Positions 25,761-36,873 of a DNA stretch of 60,862 nt are shown here, piece by piece. The DNA is taken from contig NZ_JACZKG010000040.1 in the NCBI RefSeq assembly GCF_014860165.1, positions 1 to 60,862 on the forward strand, written 5' to 3'. Under the pieces are notes generated by a model that was given only the letters and a program-made list of their open reading frames with translations, had not been told where the DNA came from and made no database searches. The stretch comes from Devosia sp. (GTDB taxonomy: Bacteria > Pseudomonadota > Alphaproteobacteria > Rhizobiales > Devosiaceae). A program made the translations under genes and the position numbers. Within the stretch, counting starts at the first letter, position 1. The number at the start of each line of letters is the position of its first letter.

Positions 25761-27151
25761 ACACCCCTCTCCGCTCCGGCCTGCGTGGCCGCGCCATCAT
25801 CGGCGATTTCTTCCATGCGCCGGCGCTCGATCGGCTCGAAATCCTCGCCGATACGCTGATCGCAATCGACGAAACCGGCACCATCTCTGCGGTTCTTGGG
25901 CCCAACGATGCGGACCGCGCCGACGCCGAAGCGCGTTTTGGCGACATGGCCCTGAGATTGCCGCAGGGCAGCTATGGCCTGCCGGGCTTCGTTGATACCC
26001 ATGTGCACGCGCCGCAATATCCGCAGCTGGGCCTAGCGCTCGATGCGCCGCTCGAAACCTGGCTCAATACCTATACCTTCCCGCTCGAGGCGCAGTACGC
26101 GAATCTCGAATTCGCTGCCACGCGCTACCAGTCGCTGGTGGAGGATCTGCTGGCAGGCGGCACCACCACTGCGCTTTATTTCGCCACCCAGCATGTCGCG
26201 GCCAGCAAACTGCTCGCCGATATCTGCCTGACGCTCGGCCAACGTGCCCTGGTGGGCAAGGTTGCCATGGACGATCCGGCCGCCTGCCCGGACGGCTACC
26301 GCGACGCGACCCCGGAAGCCGCGGTCGCAGGTACGCGAGAGGTCATCGAATACATCCGGGCCCATCCGGGCAATCAAGAGGCTTTGGTTCTCCCCGTAGT
26401 GACGCCGCGATTCACCCCGTCCTGCTCCGAAGCGGCGCTGGCCGGACTGGGCGCCTTGGCGCACCAGTATGACTGCCACGTCCAGACCCACTGCTCGGAA
26501 AGCGACTGGGCGCATGGCCATGCCCTGTCCCGCTTCGGCGTGACGGATACGCAAGCGCTGGACGGCTTTGGCCTTCTGACGCGGCGCACGGTCCTGGCCC
26601 ACGCCACTTTCCTCTCAACCGATGACATGGATCGGCTCGCCGGCCGTGGCGCGGGCGTCGCCCATTGCGCCCTGTCCAACATCTATTTTGCCAACAGCGT
26701 CTTTCCGTTGCGCAAGGCCCTGGAGCGACAGGTGGGCGTGGGCCTGGGCACCGACATTTCGGGCGGACCGTCGGCGTCCATGTTCGACGCCTGCTTGGCG
26801 ACGGTGCGATCATCGCGCATGCTGGAAGAGGGTGTCGATCCCGACCTGCCACCGGAGCGGCGCGGCCGCCCCAACTCCGCGGTGGATCTGGTCGCCGCGT
26901 TTCACCTGGCCACGGCCGGTGGCGGCGACGTGCTGGACCTGCCGGTGGGGCGCCTTGCAGTGGGCTGCCGCTTCGACCTGGTGGCCATCGATGCGACCGC
27001 GAGGGCCGGCGGCATTCGTCTCTTCGACCTCACCGACCCCACGGCGATCTTTGAGAAGATCATGCATGGGGCGACCCGCGCCAATGTCGCAACCGTCTGG
27101 GTCGATGGGCATCAGGTCGTTCCGTCAGCGCAGCGCGAAGCGGCCAACTAG
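25757..27151 (+). CDS. guaD: Guanine deaminase
   Basis: A 464-residue amidohydrolase that converts guanine to xanthine plus ammonia in the cytoplasm. The zinc-binding HxH is in LPGFVDTHVHAPQYPQLGL. Further metal and catalytic residues are in HVQTHCSESDWAHGH, LAHATFLS and VGLGTDISGG. ALSNIYFANSVFPLRK is another family block. ATG 25757 overlaps the LacI stop, so it is translationally coupled to the regulator. Coupling a purine enzyme to a sugar-type LacI gene is odd. Other amidohydrolases of the ATZ/TRZ group are the alternative, but the motif order fits guanine deaminase well. Confidence 0.9.
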   Translation: MNTPLRSGLRGRAIIGDFFHAPALDRLEILADTLIAIDETGTISAVLGPNDADRADAEARFGDMALRLPQGSYGLPGFVDTHVHAPQYPQLGLALDAPLETWLNTYTFPLEAQYANLEFAATRYQSLVEDLLAGGTTTALYFATQHVAASKLLADICLTLGQRALVGKVAMDDPAACPDGYRDATPEAAVAGTREVIEYIRAHPGNQEALVLPVVTPRFTPSCSEAALAGLGALAHQYDCHVQTHCSESDWAHGHALSRFGVTDTQALDGFGLLTRRTVLAHATFLSTDDMDRLAGRGAGVAHCALSNIYFANSVFPLRKALERQVGVGLGTDISGGPSASMFDACLATVRSSRMLEEGVDPDLPPERRGRPNSAVDLVAAFHLATAGGGDVLDLPVGRLAVGCRFDLVAIDATARAGGIRLFDLTDPTAIFEKIMHGATRANVATVWVDGHQVVPSAQREAAN

Positions 27152-27209
27152 ATCATCGCTGGCGTTGCCAAGGCGCCATCTCAAACACAATCCAAGCAAT
27201 GGAGCGACT

Positions 27210-28865
27210 ATGTCGGATACAATTTACGACGCCGTGATCGTCGGATCAGGCGCATCCGGCATGTTTGCGGCCCAGGAGCTGACGGCGCAGGGCCTGCGCG
27301 TGGTTCAACTGGAAGCCGGCCCCGAGATCGGCGTGGGCGACTTCAATCCTTCATCGGTGCGCCGGCAGAGTGACATCAACCTCTGGCAACGGGTCAAGGC
27401 TGTTGTCGGCGGGCAGGGCATCCAGGCGCGGGCGGCCTTTTTCGACGCACGCCAGCGCCACCTCTTCGTCAACGACCGCGAACTGCCCTATACCACCCCG
27501 CCCGATGCGCCGTTTGTCTGGATCCGCAGCCGGCAGGCCGGTGGCCGCACCCATGTTTTCGGCCGCGTCCTGCTGCGCTGGACGGACGACGACTTCAAGA
27601 TGCACACCCGCAGCGGCCGCGGCGTCGATTGGCCGATCGGCTACGATGATCTGGTGCCCTATTACGAAGAAGTGGAACGCTCGCTCGCTCTTTATGGCGA
27701 ACAGGACAATGTCCCCACGCTTCCCGACAGCATCTACGGCCATCGCGCCGCCATGACGGCCGCCGAGCAGACCTTCAAGGCCGATGTCGAGAGCCAGTGG
27801 CCTGAACGCAAGATTGTCACCTGGCGCTATATTGGCCCCGAAGCCACCCGCGTTCTGCGCCCGCTGCGCGATGCCATCGCCAGCGGCCGTCTCGACATCC
27901 GCTACAACAGCATCGTCAGCAGGATCCTGACCGACGAAAGCGGGCGACAGGCGACAGGCGTGGAGGTCATCGATCGCCTCGCGCGGCAGAAGACCACCGT
28001 CAGCGCCCGCTCGGTCATCCTGTGTGCCTCCCCGATCGAAAGCATCCGCCTGATGCTCAATTCCGCAAGCCCGCAGCATCCGCAGGGCCTGGGCAACAGT
28101 TCGGGCACACTGGGCCGCTACTTCGTTGATCAACTGCCTTGCGTGGTGGCCGGCACCTATACAAAAGCCAAGGGCTGGGCCAGCGCCGACACGGCACCTG
28201 CCGACCCGTTCTACGGCCCGTCAGGCGGCATCTACATGCCGCGCTTCATCGCTGCCGATGGCCAATCGGCCGACAGCGACTTTGCCTTTCAGGGCAGCAT
28301 CGGGCGCTACAGCACGCCCGACAATGCCGATGCCCGCTTCAGCTTTTTCGGCTATGGCGCCATGGACGCCGTGCCGGACAATCGCATCACCCTCGACACC
28401 AGCCGCCGCGATGCCTGGGGCATCCCGATCCCGCATATCCGATGCAAAATCGGCGAGCAGGACCGCGTCACGCTCAAGCAGCAGATCAGCGCCATTGTCG
28501 AAACCATCGAACAGGCCGGCGGCCGCATCGCCTATGTCGGGTCCCCCCTGGGCCTCGAGGAAAAGGGACGCGGCGCCTATCCCGACGCCAACCCCCTCAG
28601 CCGCTTCGTGTTTCGCAAGATGTTCTCGCGCACGATGGTGATGGGCGCCGCCATTCACGAAGCCGGTGGTGCCCGCATGGGAGACGACGCTAAGACCTCC
28701 GTTCTCAACGCGTGGAACCAGAGTTGGGACCTGCCCAATCTGCTGGTGACCGATGCCAGCGCGTTTGCCGGCAGCGGCGTCTCCGGAACGACCCTGACCA
28801 TCATGGCCATGACCGTAAGGGCATGCCGCAAGCTGGCGTCACGACTGAATAGCGAGGTGGCGTAG
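27210..28865 (+). CDS. GMC-family FAD oxidoreductase
   Basis: A 551-residue flavoprotein of the glucose-methanol-choline superfamily. The N-terminal dinucleotide fold is AVIVGSGASGMFAAQEL with the following acidic residue in VVQLEAGP. TFKADVESQW and the substrate domain occupy the centre. MGAAIHEAGGARMG carries the catalytic-region His, and NLLVTDASAFAGSGVSGTTL is the C-terminal FAD motif. ATG 27210 has GGAG five bases upstream. No signal peptide is seen. It likely oxidises a sugar, polyol or alcohol using FAD. It lies 58 bp after guaD and probably shares its transcript. Confidence 0.9.
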   Translation: MSDTIYDAVIVGSGASGMFAAQELTAQGLRVVQLEAGPEIGVGDFNPSSVRRQSDINLWQRVKAVVGGQGIQARAAFFDARQRHLFVNDRELPYTTPPDAPFVWIRSRQAGGRTHVFGRVLLRWTDDDFKMHTRSGRGVDWPIGYDDLVPYYEEVERSLALYGEQDNVPTLPDSIYGHRAAMTAAEQTFKADVESQWPERKIVTWRYIGPEATRVLRPLRDAIASGRLDIRYNSIVSRILTDESGRQATGVEVIDRLARQKTTVSARSVILCASPIESIRLMLNSASPQHPQGLGNSSGTLGRYFVDQLPCVVAGTYTKAKGWASADTAPADPFYGPSGGIYMPRFIAADGQSADSDFAFQGSIGRYSTPDNADARFSFFGYGAMDAVPDNRITLDTSRRDAWGIPIPHIRCKIGEQDRVTLKQQISAIVETIEQAGGRIAYVGSPLGLEEKGRGAYPDANPLSRFVFRKMFSRTMVMGAAIHEAGGARMGDDAKTSVLNAWNQSWDLPNLLVTDASAFAGSGVSGTTLTIMAMTVRACRKLASRLNSEVA

Positions 28866-29251
28866 GGCATCGCCACAGCGCCCCGCGTGCGACTGCCGGG
28901 ACTGGCCCGTGGTGCCAAAGCTCCGTGAAGGCAAACTGAATTCGCCACCCGGACGGAGATCGGGGCCAGACGGATCAGTTCGCCGGCCCCCAAATTTCTG
29001 GTCGGACCCCGGCATGCCGGCCAGAGGCGTTCGTCAGCATGTTCGCTATTGGGCAAATATCGCAGATCACCGATCGGTATAAATGGGGCGCGTTGTAGAC
29101 GGCCCCCAGCAATGCCCGGTCGGCTACTTCGGTTTGGCATTTGTACGCTGCAGCCCGCAGCCGAAGCGCTTGCCCGAAAAAGCGGGTCAGCGACGACTCC
29201 CAGTCGCCGGTGTCGCTAGCACCACTGAGCGCGTCCGGCTATCTGCAAGAG
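28866..29251. other. Intergenic stretch without a supported gene
   Basis: About 385 bp between convergent genes. Open frames are short and compositionally shadow-like. No clear terminator, repeat or gene remnant was recognised. Confidence 0.5.
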
Positions 29252-30311
29252 CTAGGTGCGAACTTGATTAGTGGTCGGAATTTCAAGGCTTGAAGAAGGC
29301 CCGATTTCCGTCTCCCCACTCAACTCGACGAGCGAATGTGTGAATTTGCCACGCAAGGACTCTTCGAGGAAGCTGGCGTTGATGGCGGCGAGACTTGCCG
29401 CGACAAAGTCGCGCCTCGTCCAGCCGAAGGTCGCCTCGATCCGTTGATATTCTTGCCGAAGGGTCAAATCTGTCGGACCACGCGCGTCCGTATTGATGGA
29501 CAGAGCGACGCCGGATTTGCGCAAACGCTCGACCGGGTGGTCGGCGTAAGTCCGGAAGACGTCAATCTGAATATTGCACGAGGGGCAGACTTCGAGGTGA
29601 ACCTTGTGGTCGATGAGCAGGTTGATGACGGCGGCGTCCTCAATGCTGCGCACGCCGTGGCCGACGCGGCGGACGCCGAGTTCGGTGACGACCTCCTCGA
29701 CGCTTTTGGCGCCGGTGGCTTCGCCGGCATGGGCCGTGACGTTGATGCCCCGGTCTGCGGCGCGGCGGAACACTGGAATATGCTCGGCCAGTCCATAGCC
29801 GGCCTCGTCACCGGCAAGGTCAATCCCGCCCACGCCCCGGGCCGCGTATTTTTCGGCGAGGGCTAGAATTTCAAAACCCTGCGCTGTGTCGTCAGGGCGC
29901 AGGGTGCAGAGGATCAGGCGGGCTTCGACCGGGTAGAGGGTCTTGCCTTCGTTTACGGCCGCGAGGACAATTTCCACGACCTCTTCCGAGCGCAGGCCGT
30001 CCCGCTGATGAAGGTGCGGAGCGAAGCGGATTTCGGCATAGATGACATTGTCGTCGGCGAGCTGGCGCAGGAGGTCGATCGTGGCGATGCGCAACGCGTG
30101 CCCGGTCTGCAGCAGGGCCAGGGCGCGGCGAGATAGCGGAAATAATCGACGAGGTTGACGCACTTCCTGGGAGCGAGGAATTCGGCGCGGTAACGTTCCT
30201 GCGTCATGTCGGGCACTAGAGCAGCAACGGATTCAAAGCTCATCGAGCAGTCGAGGTGGAGGTGCAGCTCAACCTTGGGGAGGTCGGCGACGGATGTGGT
30301 CTGGGCGTCCG

Positions 30312-30315
<4 letters not shown>
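29252..30315 (-). pseudogene. Adenosine deaminase with a single frameshift
   Basis: Two frames together make one adenosine deaminase. From ATG 30315 the protein reads [20 protein letters not shown] with the zinc-binding HLHLD, to NLVDYFRYLA. It then continues in another frame as ALALLQTGHALRIATIDLL to the end, with the zinc/catalytic blocks VTAHAGEATG, VGHGVRS and ALSINTDARG. The junction is within 30121-30132, where restoring one base gives an uninterrupted LARALALLQTG. As given, translation runs 120 residues and then stops. This is either a recent disabling mutation or a sequencing error, since the rest is well conserved. The start overlaps the ATPase stop as ATGA. Role if intact: adenosine to inosine, feeding the nucleoside hydrolase. 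Confidence 0.85.
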
Positions 30316-31382
<1,067 letters not shown>

Positions 31383-31393
31383 GGAAGGCTCCT

Positions 31394-32248
31394 TCAGCCC
31401 TTGATGCCGGCACCGGCCAGGCCCTGCACATAGTAGCGCTGCAATGGCATGAGCAAGGCGATGGGGATGAGTGCGGTAATGACCGAAACCGCAAAAAGCT
31501 GGTTCCAGATGGTCTGGTATTGCTGCTGGAAGGCGGCCATGCCGACCTGGATGACCTTGAACTGTTGGCTGGGCATGGCGAGCAGCGGCCAGAGGAAGGC
31601 CTCCCACTGGAAGATGAATAGCAGCAGGGCGGCGCTGATGCAGGTGGGAAGCGACAGGGGCACGTAGATGCGCATGAGAATGTTGAGCCAGCTAACGCCG
31701 TCGAGACGGGCGGCCTCGGCATAGTCCTTCGGGACCTGGCTGAAGAATTGGTAGAAGAGGAATACGGCCAGGCCGTTGGCGACGCTGGGCACGATCAGCG
31801 CGGCGATATTGTCGAGCCAGCCCAGTTGCTGGGTGACTGTATAGAGCGGCAGGGCGATGGCCTCGAAGGGCAGCATGAAGCTGATGATGATGGCCGAGAG
31901 GACGATCTTCTTGCCCTTGAAGTCGAACATGGCAAAGGCAAAGCCGGCCGCGCCGTTGACCACGAGGCCGGCGACCATGGTGACCAGCGCCACAAGCATT
32001 GTATTGGCGATGATCTGCCCGAAGCCGCGCTCGAATACGCCGGCATAGGCCTCGAAGGTCGGTGGCGTCGGCAGCAATGCCTTGGGCGTGAAGGGGAAGA
32101 TATCAGCGAAGATAGCGCTGTTGGGCCGTAGCGAGGAGACGATTGCCCACCACAGCGGCAGCACGAAGATGAAGGCAATGACGAGATAGACCAGGTGCTT
32201 GAGGCCAAGGCTCAGGGCCTTCTTCGGCGTTGCCGCATGCGTGCTCAT
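31394..32248 (-). CDS. ABC transporter permease, MalG type, nucleoside/sugar importer
   Basis: A 284-residue permease with six helices ([20 protein letters not shown] first). The EAA loop is [20 protein letters not shown], and the C-terminus [13 protein letters not shown] is typical of MalG-like subunits. ATG 32248 overlaps the partner permease stop as ATGA. It sits in an operon with nucleoside hydrolase and adenosine deaminase genes, which suggests a nucleoside as the imported compound, even though the subunits look like carbohydrate transporters. Confidence 0.94.
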   Translation of the reverse strand: MSTHAATPKKALSLGLKHLVYLVIAFIFVLPLWWAIVSSLRPNSAIFADIFPFTPKALLPTPPTFEAYAGVFERGFGQIIANTMLVALVTMVAGLVVNGAAGFAFAMFDFKGKKIVLSAIIISFMLPFEAIALPLYTVTQQLGWLDNIAALIVPSVANGLAVFLFYQFFSQVPKDYAEAARLDGVSWLNILMRIYVPLSLPTCISAALLLFIFQWEAFLWPLLAMPSQQFKVIQVGMAAFQQQYQTIWNQLFAVSVITALIPIALLMPLQRYYVQGLAGAGIKG

Positions 32249-33114
32249 GAGCGGGCCTCCCGGTTCGACAACAACTTGAACTGCAGGCCGACGATGACGA
32301 GGAGGATGGCGACCACCACGACGATGATGGCCATGGCGCGGCCCATGTCGCCGAAGATGAAGCCGGATTTGTAGGCTTCGTACATGAGGACATTGGTGCT
32401 GTCGGCGGGCCCACCCTGGGTCAGCATGAAGATCGGCGCGAAGAGCAGGAAATTGATGGTCACGTCGGCAACGAGCACAAAGAGCAGGGTCGGCCGCAGC
32501 AGCGGAATGGTGATGAAGATCAGGCGCTGCCAGGATTTGACGCCGTCGATGCGGGCAGCGTCGTAGATCTCGGGGGCGATGGTCTGCAATCCGCCGATAA
32601 TGAAGATCATCCAGTAGGAAATGCCCTTCCAGGTGGCTATGGCGATGATGGAATAGAGCGCCAGGCTTTCCGAGGTCAGCCAGGGCTGTGCAGGCACGCC
32701 GGCTATGCCGACCAGACCGTTCACCAGCCCGTCTTGGGTCAGCATGATGCGCCAGATGATCACCGCGGTGGGGAGCGAGACGCCGATGGGAATGAGGAAG
32801 AGGACGCGATAGAGCGTCACGCCCTTGAAATTCTGCACATAGAGCAGCGCGAGGCCCAGGGCGAGCGCGATCTGGATGGGATTGATCAGCAGGTTGAACC
32901 ACAGGGTCACCTGCATCGATTTCCAGAAAGTGCGGTCGGTGAGGAGGGACAGGTAATTGTCGAGGCCGACAAAGATCTGCTGGCCGCGCACCATGTTGAA
33001 GAGGCTGTCGCTGATCGCCAGTCCCACCGGATAAAGGCGGAAAACGACAAGCCCAATCAGCGCCGGTGCCAGCAAGGCCGCTATGAGCAGAACCGGGGTG
33101 CGCGATCGGGACAT
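32245..33114 (-). CDS. ABC transporter permease, MalF type, nucleoside/sugar importer
   Basis: A 289-residue permease. Helix 1 (PVLLIAALLAPALIGLVVFRL), periplasmic loop FVGLDNYLSLLTDRTFW, and EAA-type loop IYDAARIDGVKSWQRLIFIT. FMLTQGGPADSTNVLMYEAY is the MalF-like late loop. ATG 33114 gives the standard length. It pairs with the downstream MalG-type permease (4-bp overlap) and the binding protein encoded 48 bp upstream. Confidence 0.94.
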   Translation of the reverse strand: MSRSRTPVLLIAALLAPALIGLVVFRLYPVGLAISDSLFNMVRGQQIFVGLDNYLSLLTDRTFWKSMQVTLWFNLLINPIQIALALGLALLYVQNFKGVTLYRVLFLIPIGVSLPTAVIIWRIMLTQDGLVNGLVGIAGVPAQPWLTSESLALYSIIAIATWKGISYWMIFIIGGLQTIAPEIYDAARIDGVKSWQRLIFITIPLLRPTLLFVLVADVTINFLLFAPIFMLTQGGPADSTNVLMYEAYKSGFIFGDMGRAMAIIVVVVAILLVIVGLQFKLLSNREARS

Positions 33115-33162
33115 TGTCGTTTCCTTCGGGGCGTCCGCGGGAGACCGGACGCCCTCTATCGT

Positions 33163-34479
33163 TTACTGCGCGACGCGGGACGCGGCAGCTTCGAACTTCT
33201 GTACGGCGCTGGCCAGCGCATCGGCAACCGGCACGCCATTGGCGATGTCGACAAAGGCGGTGCGGAAGGCGTCCTGCAACTGGCCATAGGCGGCGGTCAC
33301 TGGGCGAGCCTTGGCGGTATTGAGCGAGTCATAAACGCCAAGGCGGAAGACGTTCTGCGGGAAGGCGTCATAATCGGCCGAGGTGCTGATGGTGTCGAGC
33401 AGCGGCGTATAGGTCGGCAATTGCTGGAGGCTGTCGAACCACACCTTGGTGCCGGCGTCGCTGGTGGTCAGGTAGCTGGCAAAAGCCATGGCTTCGGCCT
33501 GGTTGGCCGAGGCGGCATTGACGCCGACATACCAGGAGCCGGTGGGGGTGACGACCGAGCCGCCCTCGAAATAGGGGTAGGGCGCCACGCCAAAGTCGAC
33601 ATCGGTGGCCGACAGGATCGGCAGGTTCCAGGTGCCGCCAGCAAACATGGCGAGTTGGCCATTGCCGAACAGGGATGCGGCTTCGCCATAACCCAGGCTC
33701 TTCGGGCTCACCGCCCATTCATTGTAGAGATTGCCCCAGAAGGTCGCGCCCTTGGTCCAGGCCTCGCTATCGAGATATCCCGCTGCGGTATAGCCATCGG
33801 GGCCGATCACCGGGCTGCCCAGGGATTCGCCGAAAGGCTGCAACTGATAGAGTTCGCCGAACTGTTCGACGGTAAAGCCATAGGTGGTGGTGCGGCCGCC
33901 TTCGAAAACAGTCAGCGCACGGGCGGCTTCAGCGACCTGTTCCCATGTCCAGCGTTCGCTTGAGGCCAGGGTGTCCACCTCGACCTGGCTTGCCGTCTCG
34001 CCCTCGGTGAGGCCGGCCGGCGGGGTGATCCCGGCGGCTTCGAACAGGGCCTTGTTGAAGTAGAGCACCTGCGCCGAATTGTTGATCGGCAGGGCAAACT
34101 GGGTGCCCTCATACCGGCCGGCATCGAGGGCGGCGGGAACGAGCGCGGAGGTGTCGATGGCTGCATCGATCGGCGACAGGAAGCCACGCGAAGCGTAGCT
34201 CGCGAGTAGCGGGGCATCGACATAGACGAGATCGATCCCGGTTTCGGCCGAACGCAGGCGCAATTCGGCAACCTGGAAGAACTGCGCGAACGGATAGGGC
34301 TGGAGATTGATGGCGACATCCGGATGCTCGGCCTTGTAGGCGTCGACCACGGCCTGCATCGCGGTGGTGTCGCCACCCTCGATGACGATCATGGTGAGCG
34401 TCTTTTCCTGGGCCAGCGCGGTGCCGGCGAGAAGGCCGGCCGCAAGACCGGCAGCGATGGCGAATTGAGTAATCTTCAT
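33163..34479 (-). CDS. ABC transporter substrate-binding protein, candidate nucleoside or sugar receptor
   Basis: A 438-residue periplasmic binding protein of the extracellular family 1 type. Signal peptide ITQFAIAAGLAAGLLAGTALAQ; mature blocks include TLTMIVIEGGDTTAMQAVVD, DLVYVDAPLLASYASRGFL, INNSAQVLYFNKALFEAAGI, GNGQLAMFAGGTWNLPI, and GSWYVGVNAAS. ATG 34479 is chosen, with AAGGGG eight bases upstream; GTG 34488 is in frame but the ribosome binding site overlaps it. It follows the nucleoside hydrolase gene by 12 bp. Confidence 0.94.
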   Translation of the reverse strand: MKITQFAIAAGLAAGLLAGTALAQEKTLTMIVIEGGDTTAMQAVVDAYKAEHPDVAINLQPYPFAQFFQVAELRLRSAETGIDLVYVDAPLLASYASRGFLSPIDAAIDTSALVPAALDAGRYEGTQFALPINNSAQVLYFNKALFEAAGITPPAGLTEGETASQVEVDTLASSERWTWEQVAEAARALTVFEGGRTTTYGFTVEQFGELYQLQPFGESLGSPVIGPDGYTAAGYLDSEAWTKGATFWGNLYNEWAVSPKSLGYGEAASLFGNGQLAMFAGGTWNLPILSATDVDFGVAPYPYFEGGSVVTPTGSWYVGVNAASANQAEAMAFASYLTTSDAGTKVWFDSLQQLPTYTPLLDTISTSADYDAFPQNVFRLGVYDSLNTAKARPVTAAYGQLQDAFRTAFVDIANGVPVADALASAVQKFEAAASRVAQ

Positions 34480-34491
34480 CCTAGGCACCCC

Positions 34492-35487
34492 TTATGAGTT
34501 TGCGGAAATTCGGCCGGCAGCCCAGACCAATGCCTGGGTGACCAAGTCGGCGAAACGGTTCGGATCGGCCTTGATGGCCACCGCGACATTGCGGATCCGC
34601 GCGTCGTGGGACGGGTCCTGCGGCCGCATGTCGATCAGGGTCTGACCATACCCGCCATCAGCGCCGACCAGCACTTCGGCCGGTCGTTCGACAAGGTCGA
34701 ATATGGTGGGATCGATGAGCCAGGCAATGGCGCAGGGATCGTGCACCGGAGCACCCGGCTTGTCAGCTCCGGCGAAGCGGTAATAGGTGCCGCAATAGAA
34801 ATCCATGATGTCGGCGACCGGATTGCTGCCCTTATGGGCCTGGCGGATCCGGGCGACATCCTCGCGACGCATCAGTGTCTGGTGGGTGGCATTGAGCCCG
34901 AACATCACGAGCTTGACGCCGGAGCGGAACACCATGCGCGCGGCCTCGGCATCGGCCCAGATGTTAAATTCTGCCGCCGGGGTCACATTGCCCTCGGTGG
35001 CCGAGCCACCCATGAACACGACCTGCTTGATCTTTTGCGCGAGACTGGGCCGAAGGGCGAGCGCCAGGGCGATGTTGGTCATCGGGCCGATGACGACGAG
35101 AGTGATCTCGCCCGGCGCCGCCTCGACGCGCTCGATGATCGCGTCGACGGCATGCTGGGTCTGCAACTGGCTGCGGGCCGGCGGCAAGCCTTGGCCGGCG
35201 CTGTCGAGCCCGCTCGGGCCGTGGAATTCAGCAGGAAAGGCATATCGATGCAGCAGCGGCGCTTCGGCGCCCGCATAGACAGGGACGTCCAGCCCGAAAG
35301 CATCGACGATGCGCAGGGCATTGTCGGCCGTGTGAACAAGCGGAGCATTGCCGCAGACCGCGGTTATCGCCTCGATCTCAATCGAAGGATGGAAGGCAGC
35401 GAGCAGGATGGCGGCCATGTCGTCATGGCCGGGGTCGCAGTCGATAATGATACGGTGAATGGCGCTCAAGTCGGCAAACTCTTCCAT
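34492..35487 (-). CDS. Inosine/uridine-preferring nucleoside hydrolase
   Basis: A 331-residue enzyme that cleaves the N-glycosidic bond of ribonucleosides to base plus ribose. The calcium-binding N-terminal motif is IIIDCDPGHDDMAAILLA. ITAVCGNAPLVHTADNALRI, LVVIGPMTNIALAL, VVFMGGSATEGNVTPAAEFN and the late PVHDPCAIAWLI are the other family blocks, with the active-site Asp in HDP. No signal peptide is seen, so imported nucleosides are split in the cytoplasm. It is the first gene of the import operon and faces a LysR gene. Confidence 0.94.
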   Translation of the reverse strand: MEEFADLSAIHRIIIDCDPGHDDMAAILLAAFHPSIEIEAITAVCGNAPLVHTADNALRIVDAFGLDVPVYAGAEAPLLHRYAFPAEFHGPSGLDSAGQGLPPARSQLQTQHAVDAIIERVEAAPGEITLVVIGPMTNIALALALRPSLAQKIKQVVFMGGSATEGNVTPAAEFNIWADAEAARMVFRSGVKLVMFGLNATHQTLMRREDVARIRQAHKGSNPVADIMDFYCGTYYRFAGADKPGAPVHDPCAIAWLIDPTIFDLVERPAEVLVGADGGYGQTLIDMRPQDPSHDARIRNVAVAIKADPNRFADLVTQALVWAAGRISANS

Positions 35488-35638
35488 GACCTAGTTTTAC
35501 TGAGGCAAACTCGGGGCGTCTGGTGGCGCCGGAATTCGCCCCGTTTTCCCTTTGAAACTGCCTAGACGCTAGGGCAGATGACAGATTGGCAACAGCAGAC
35601 TATTTTACCCTTCGATTGACTTTTCCTGAGGCAAGATC

Positions 35639-36562
35639 ATGCTGCACCTGCTCAATGCCATGCGTGCCTTCGAAGTCGCGGCCCGCCTGGGCAGCATTCA
35701 TCGTGCAGCCCAGGAACTACGCGTGTCGGATGGTGCCGTCAGTCGGCATATCAAAAATCTCGAGGATGAGCTGGGCGTGCCACTGTTCGAGCGCGGCAAT
35801 CGCTCGCTGCGGCTGACGCCGGCGGCCGCCACGTTTGCCGCGACGGTGACCGAGGCCCTGGCCTCGATCAATCGCGGCACCGAGCATCTCAAAGCGCTAC
35901 ATGATCAATCCACCATCATGCTGACCGCGCCGGACACGTTCCTGCTGCGTTGGCTGGTACCGCGCCTACAAAGCCTCGAAAAGGCGCTGGGTGGCGTCTC
36001 GGTGCGGATCACCACCTGGACCCGGGAAATCAACCCCGCCGACCGCTCCATCGATCTCTATATCGGCGTCGGCAAGCTGCTCGACATTCCGGGCATGGTG
36101 GTGGCGCCGGTGGCGCCGGAAACCTTCGGACCGGTGCTCAGCCCGATGATCGCGCTGGGTCGGCGCAGCGACGCGGAGGCCATGTGGAGCCTTCCGCGCC
36201 TCGACATTCGCTGGCCGCCCGACATGTGGACCAATTGGGCCCGCGAGGGGGGCGTGGTTTTGCCTGCGCGGGAAAGCGTTTGGTATGACAGTCTCTCCTT
36301 CAGCGTCCAGGCCGCCGAAGCCGGACAGGGCGTCGCCATCGGGCCAGGGCCAGCCGTGTGGGACGCGCTCGAACAGAACCGCCTCGTGGCTCCCCTCGGC
36401 ATGGTCACGCGATCCGGCCACTGGTTCCTTGCCTGGCGAGAAGATCGCTCGAACAGGATGATGCAGGTCGTGCGGCGGTGGTTCGAAACGGAGATGGCCC
36501 GGGGGCTCAAGTTTGAGGAGCGGTCGACCGAGCAGGCCCGGAGAGTGAACGGGAACGCCTAA
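35639..36562 (+). CDS. LysR-family transcriptional regulator, GcvA-like
   Basis: A 307-residue LTTR. The helix-turn-helix is MRAFEVAARLGSIHRAAQEL through GAVSRHIKNLEDELGVPLFE, with the GcvA-type NRSLRLTPAAATFA. The effector domain (about 90-295) includes FLLRWLVPRLQSLEKAL. ATG 35639 has GAGG upstream. It is divergent from the nucleoside hydrolase gene over 151 bp, which makes it the likely regulator of nucleoside uptake, perhaps as an activator. Confidence 0.93.
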   Translation: MLHLLNAMRAFEVAARLGSIHRAAQELRVSDGAVSRHIKNLEDELGVPLFERGNRSLRLTPAAATFAATVTEALASINRGTEHLKALHDQSTIMLTAPDTFLLRWLVPRLQSLEKALGGVSVRITTWTREINPADRSIDLYIGVGKLLDIPGMVVAPVAPETFGPVLSPMIALGRRSDAEAMWSLPRLDIRWPPDMWTNWAREGGVVLPARESVWYDSLSFSVQAAEAGQGVAIGPGPAVWDALEQNRLVAPLGMVTRSGHWFLAWREDRSNRMMQVVRRWFETEMARGLKFEERSTEQARRVNGNA

Positions 36563-36873
36563 GGCGACGGTGACCAGTCATCTTCTGGTGGGAGCGCGTT
36601 CCTTGTGCGCACCTTTATACTGGCTGGTACCTTGACGCCGGACCCGGCAGTAGAAGCCGACGGGAGCATAGCGCCCCGACCACCTACGGGGATGAACCAA
36701 GAAGCGGTCTGTCGCATCGCCTGCGCGCCGGTCAGTGTTGATAGTGGTGGCCACGCTCAGCTGCTCCTCGCTTGGAACATTTCGAGGAAAGCTTGGTCAG
36801 GCGGCAGAGGCGGCACTTGCTTTGGCAACACGCCCGGTCAATTGTTGTGGTCTCAGCTAGTAAGGCATTCGGC
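36563..36873. other. Intergenic stretch between two LysR genes
   Basis: About 310 bp. In-frame codons upstream of the second LysR gene reach back to ATG 36772, but that segment (MEHFEESLVRRQRRH) is unlike any LysR N-terminus and is probably not translated. No repeat or terminator was recognised. Confidence 0.5.

Noticed and set aside
35499..35636. Repeated CTGAGGCAA as a LysR operator pair
   Set aside because: One copy is simply the ribosome binding site region of the LysR gene (GAGG), so the match may be coincidence; evidence too thin.
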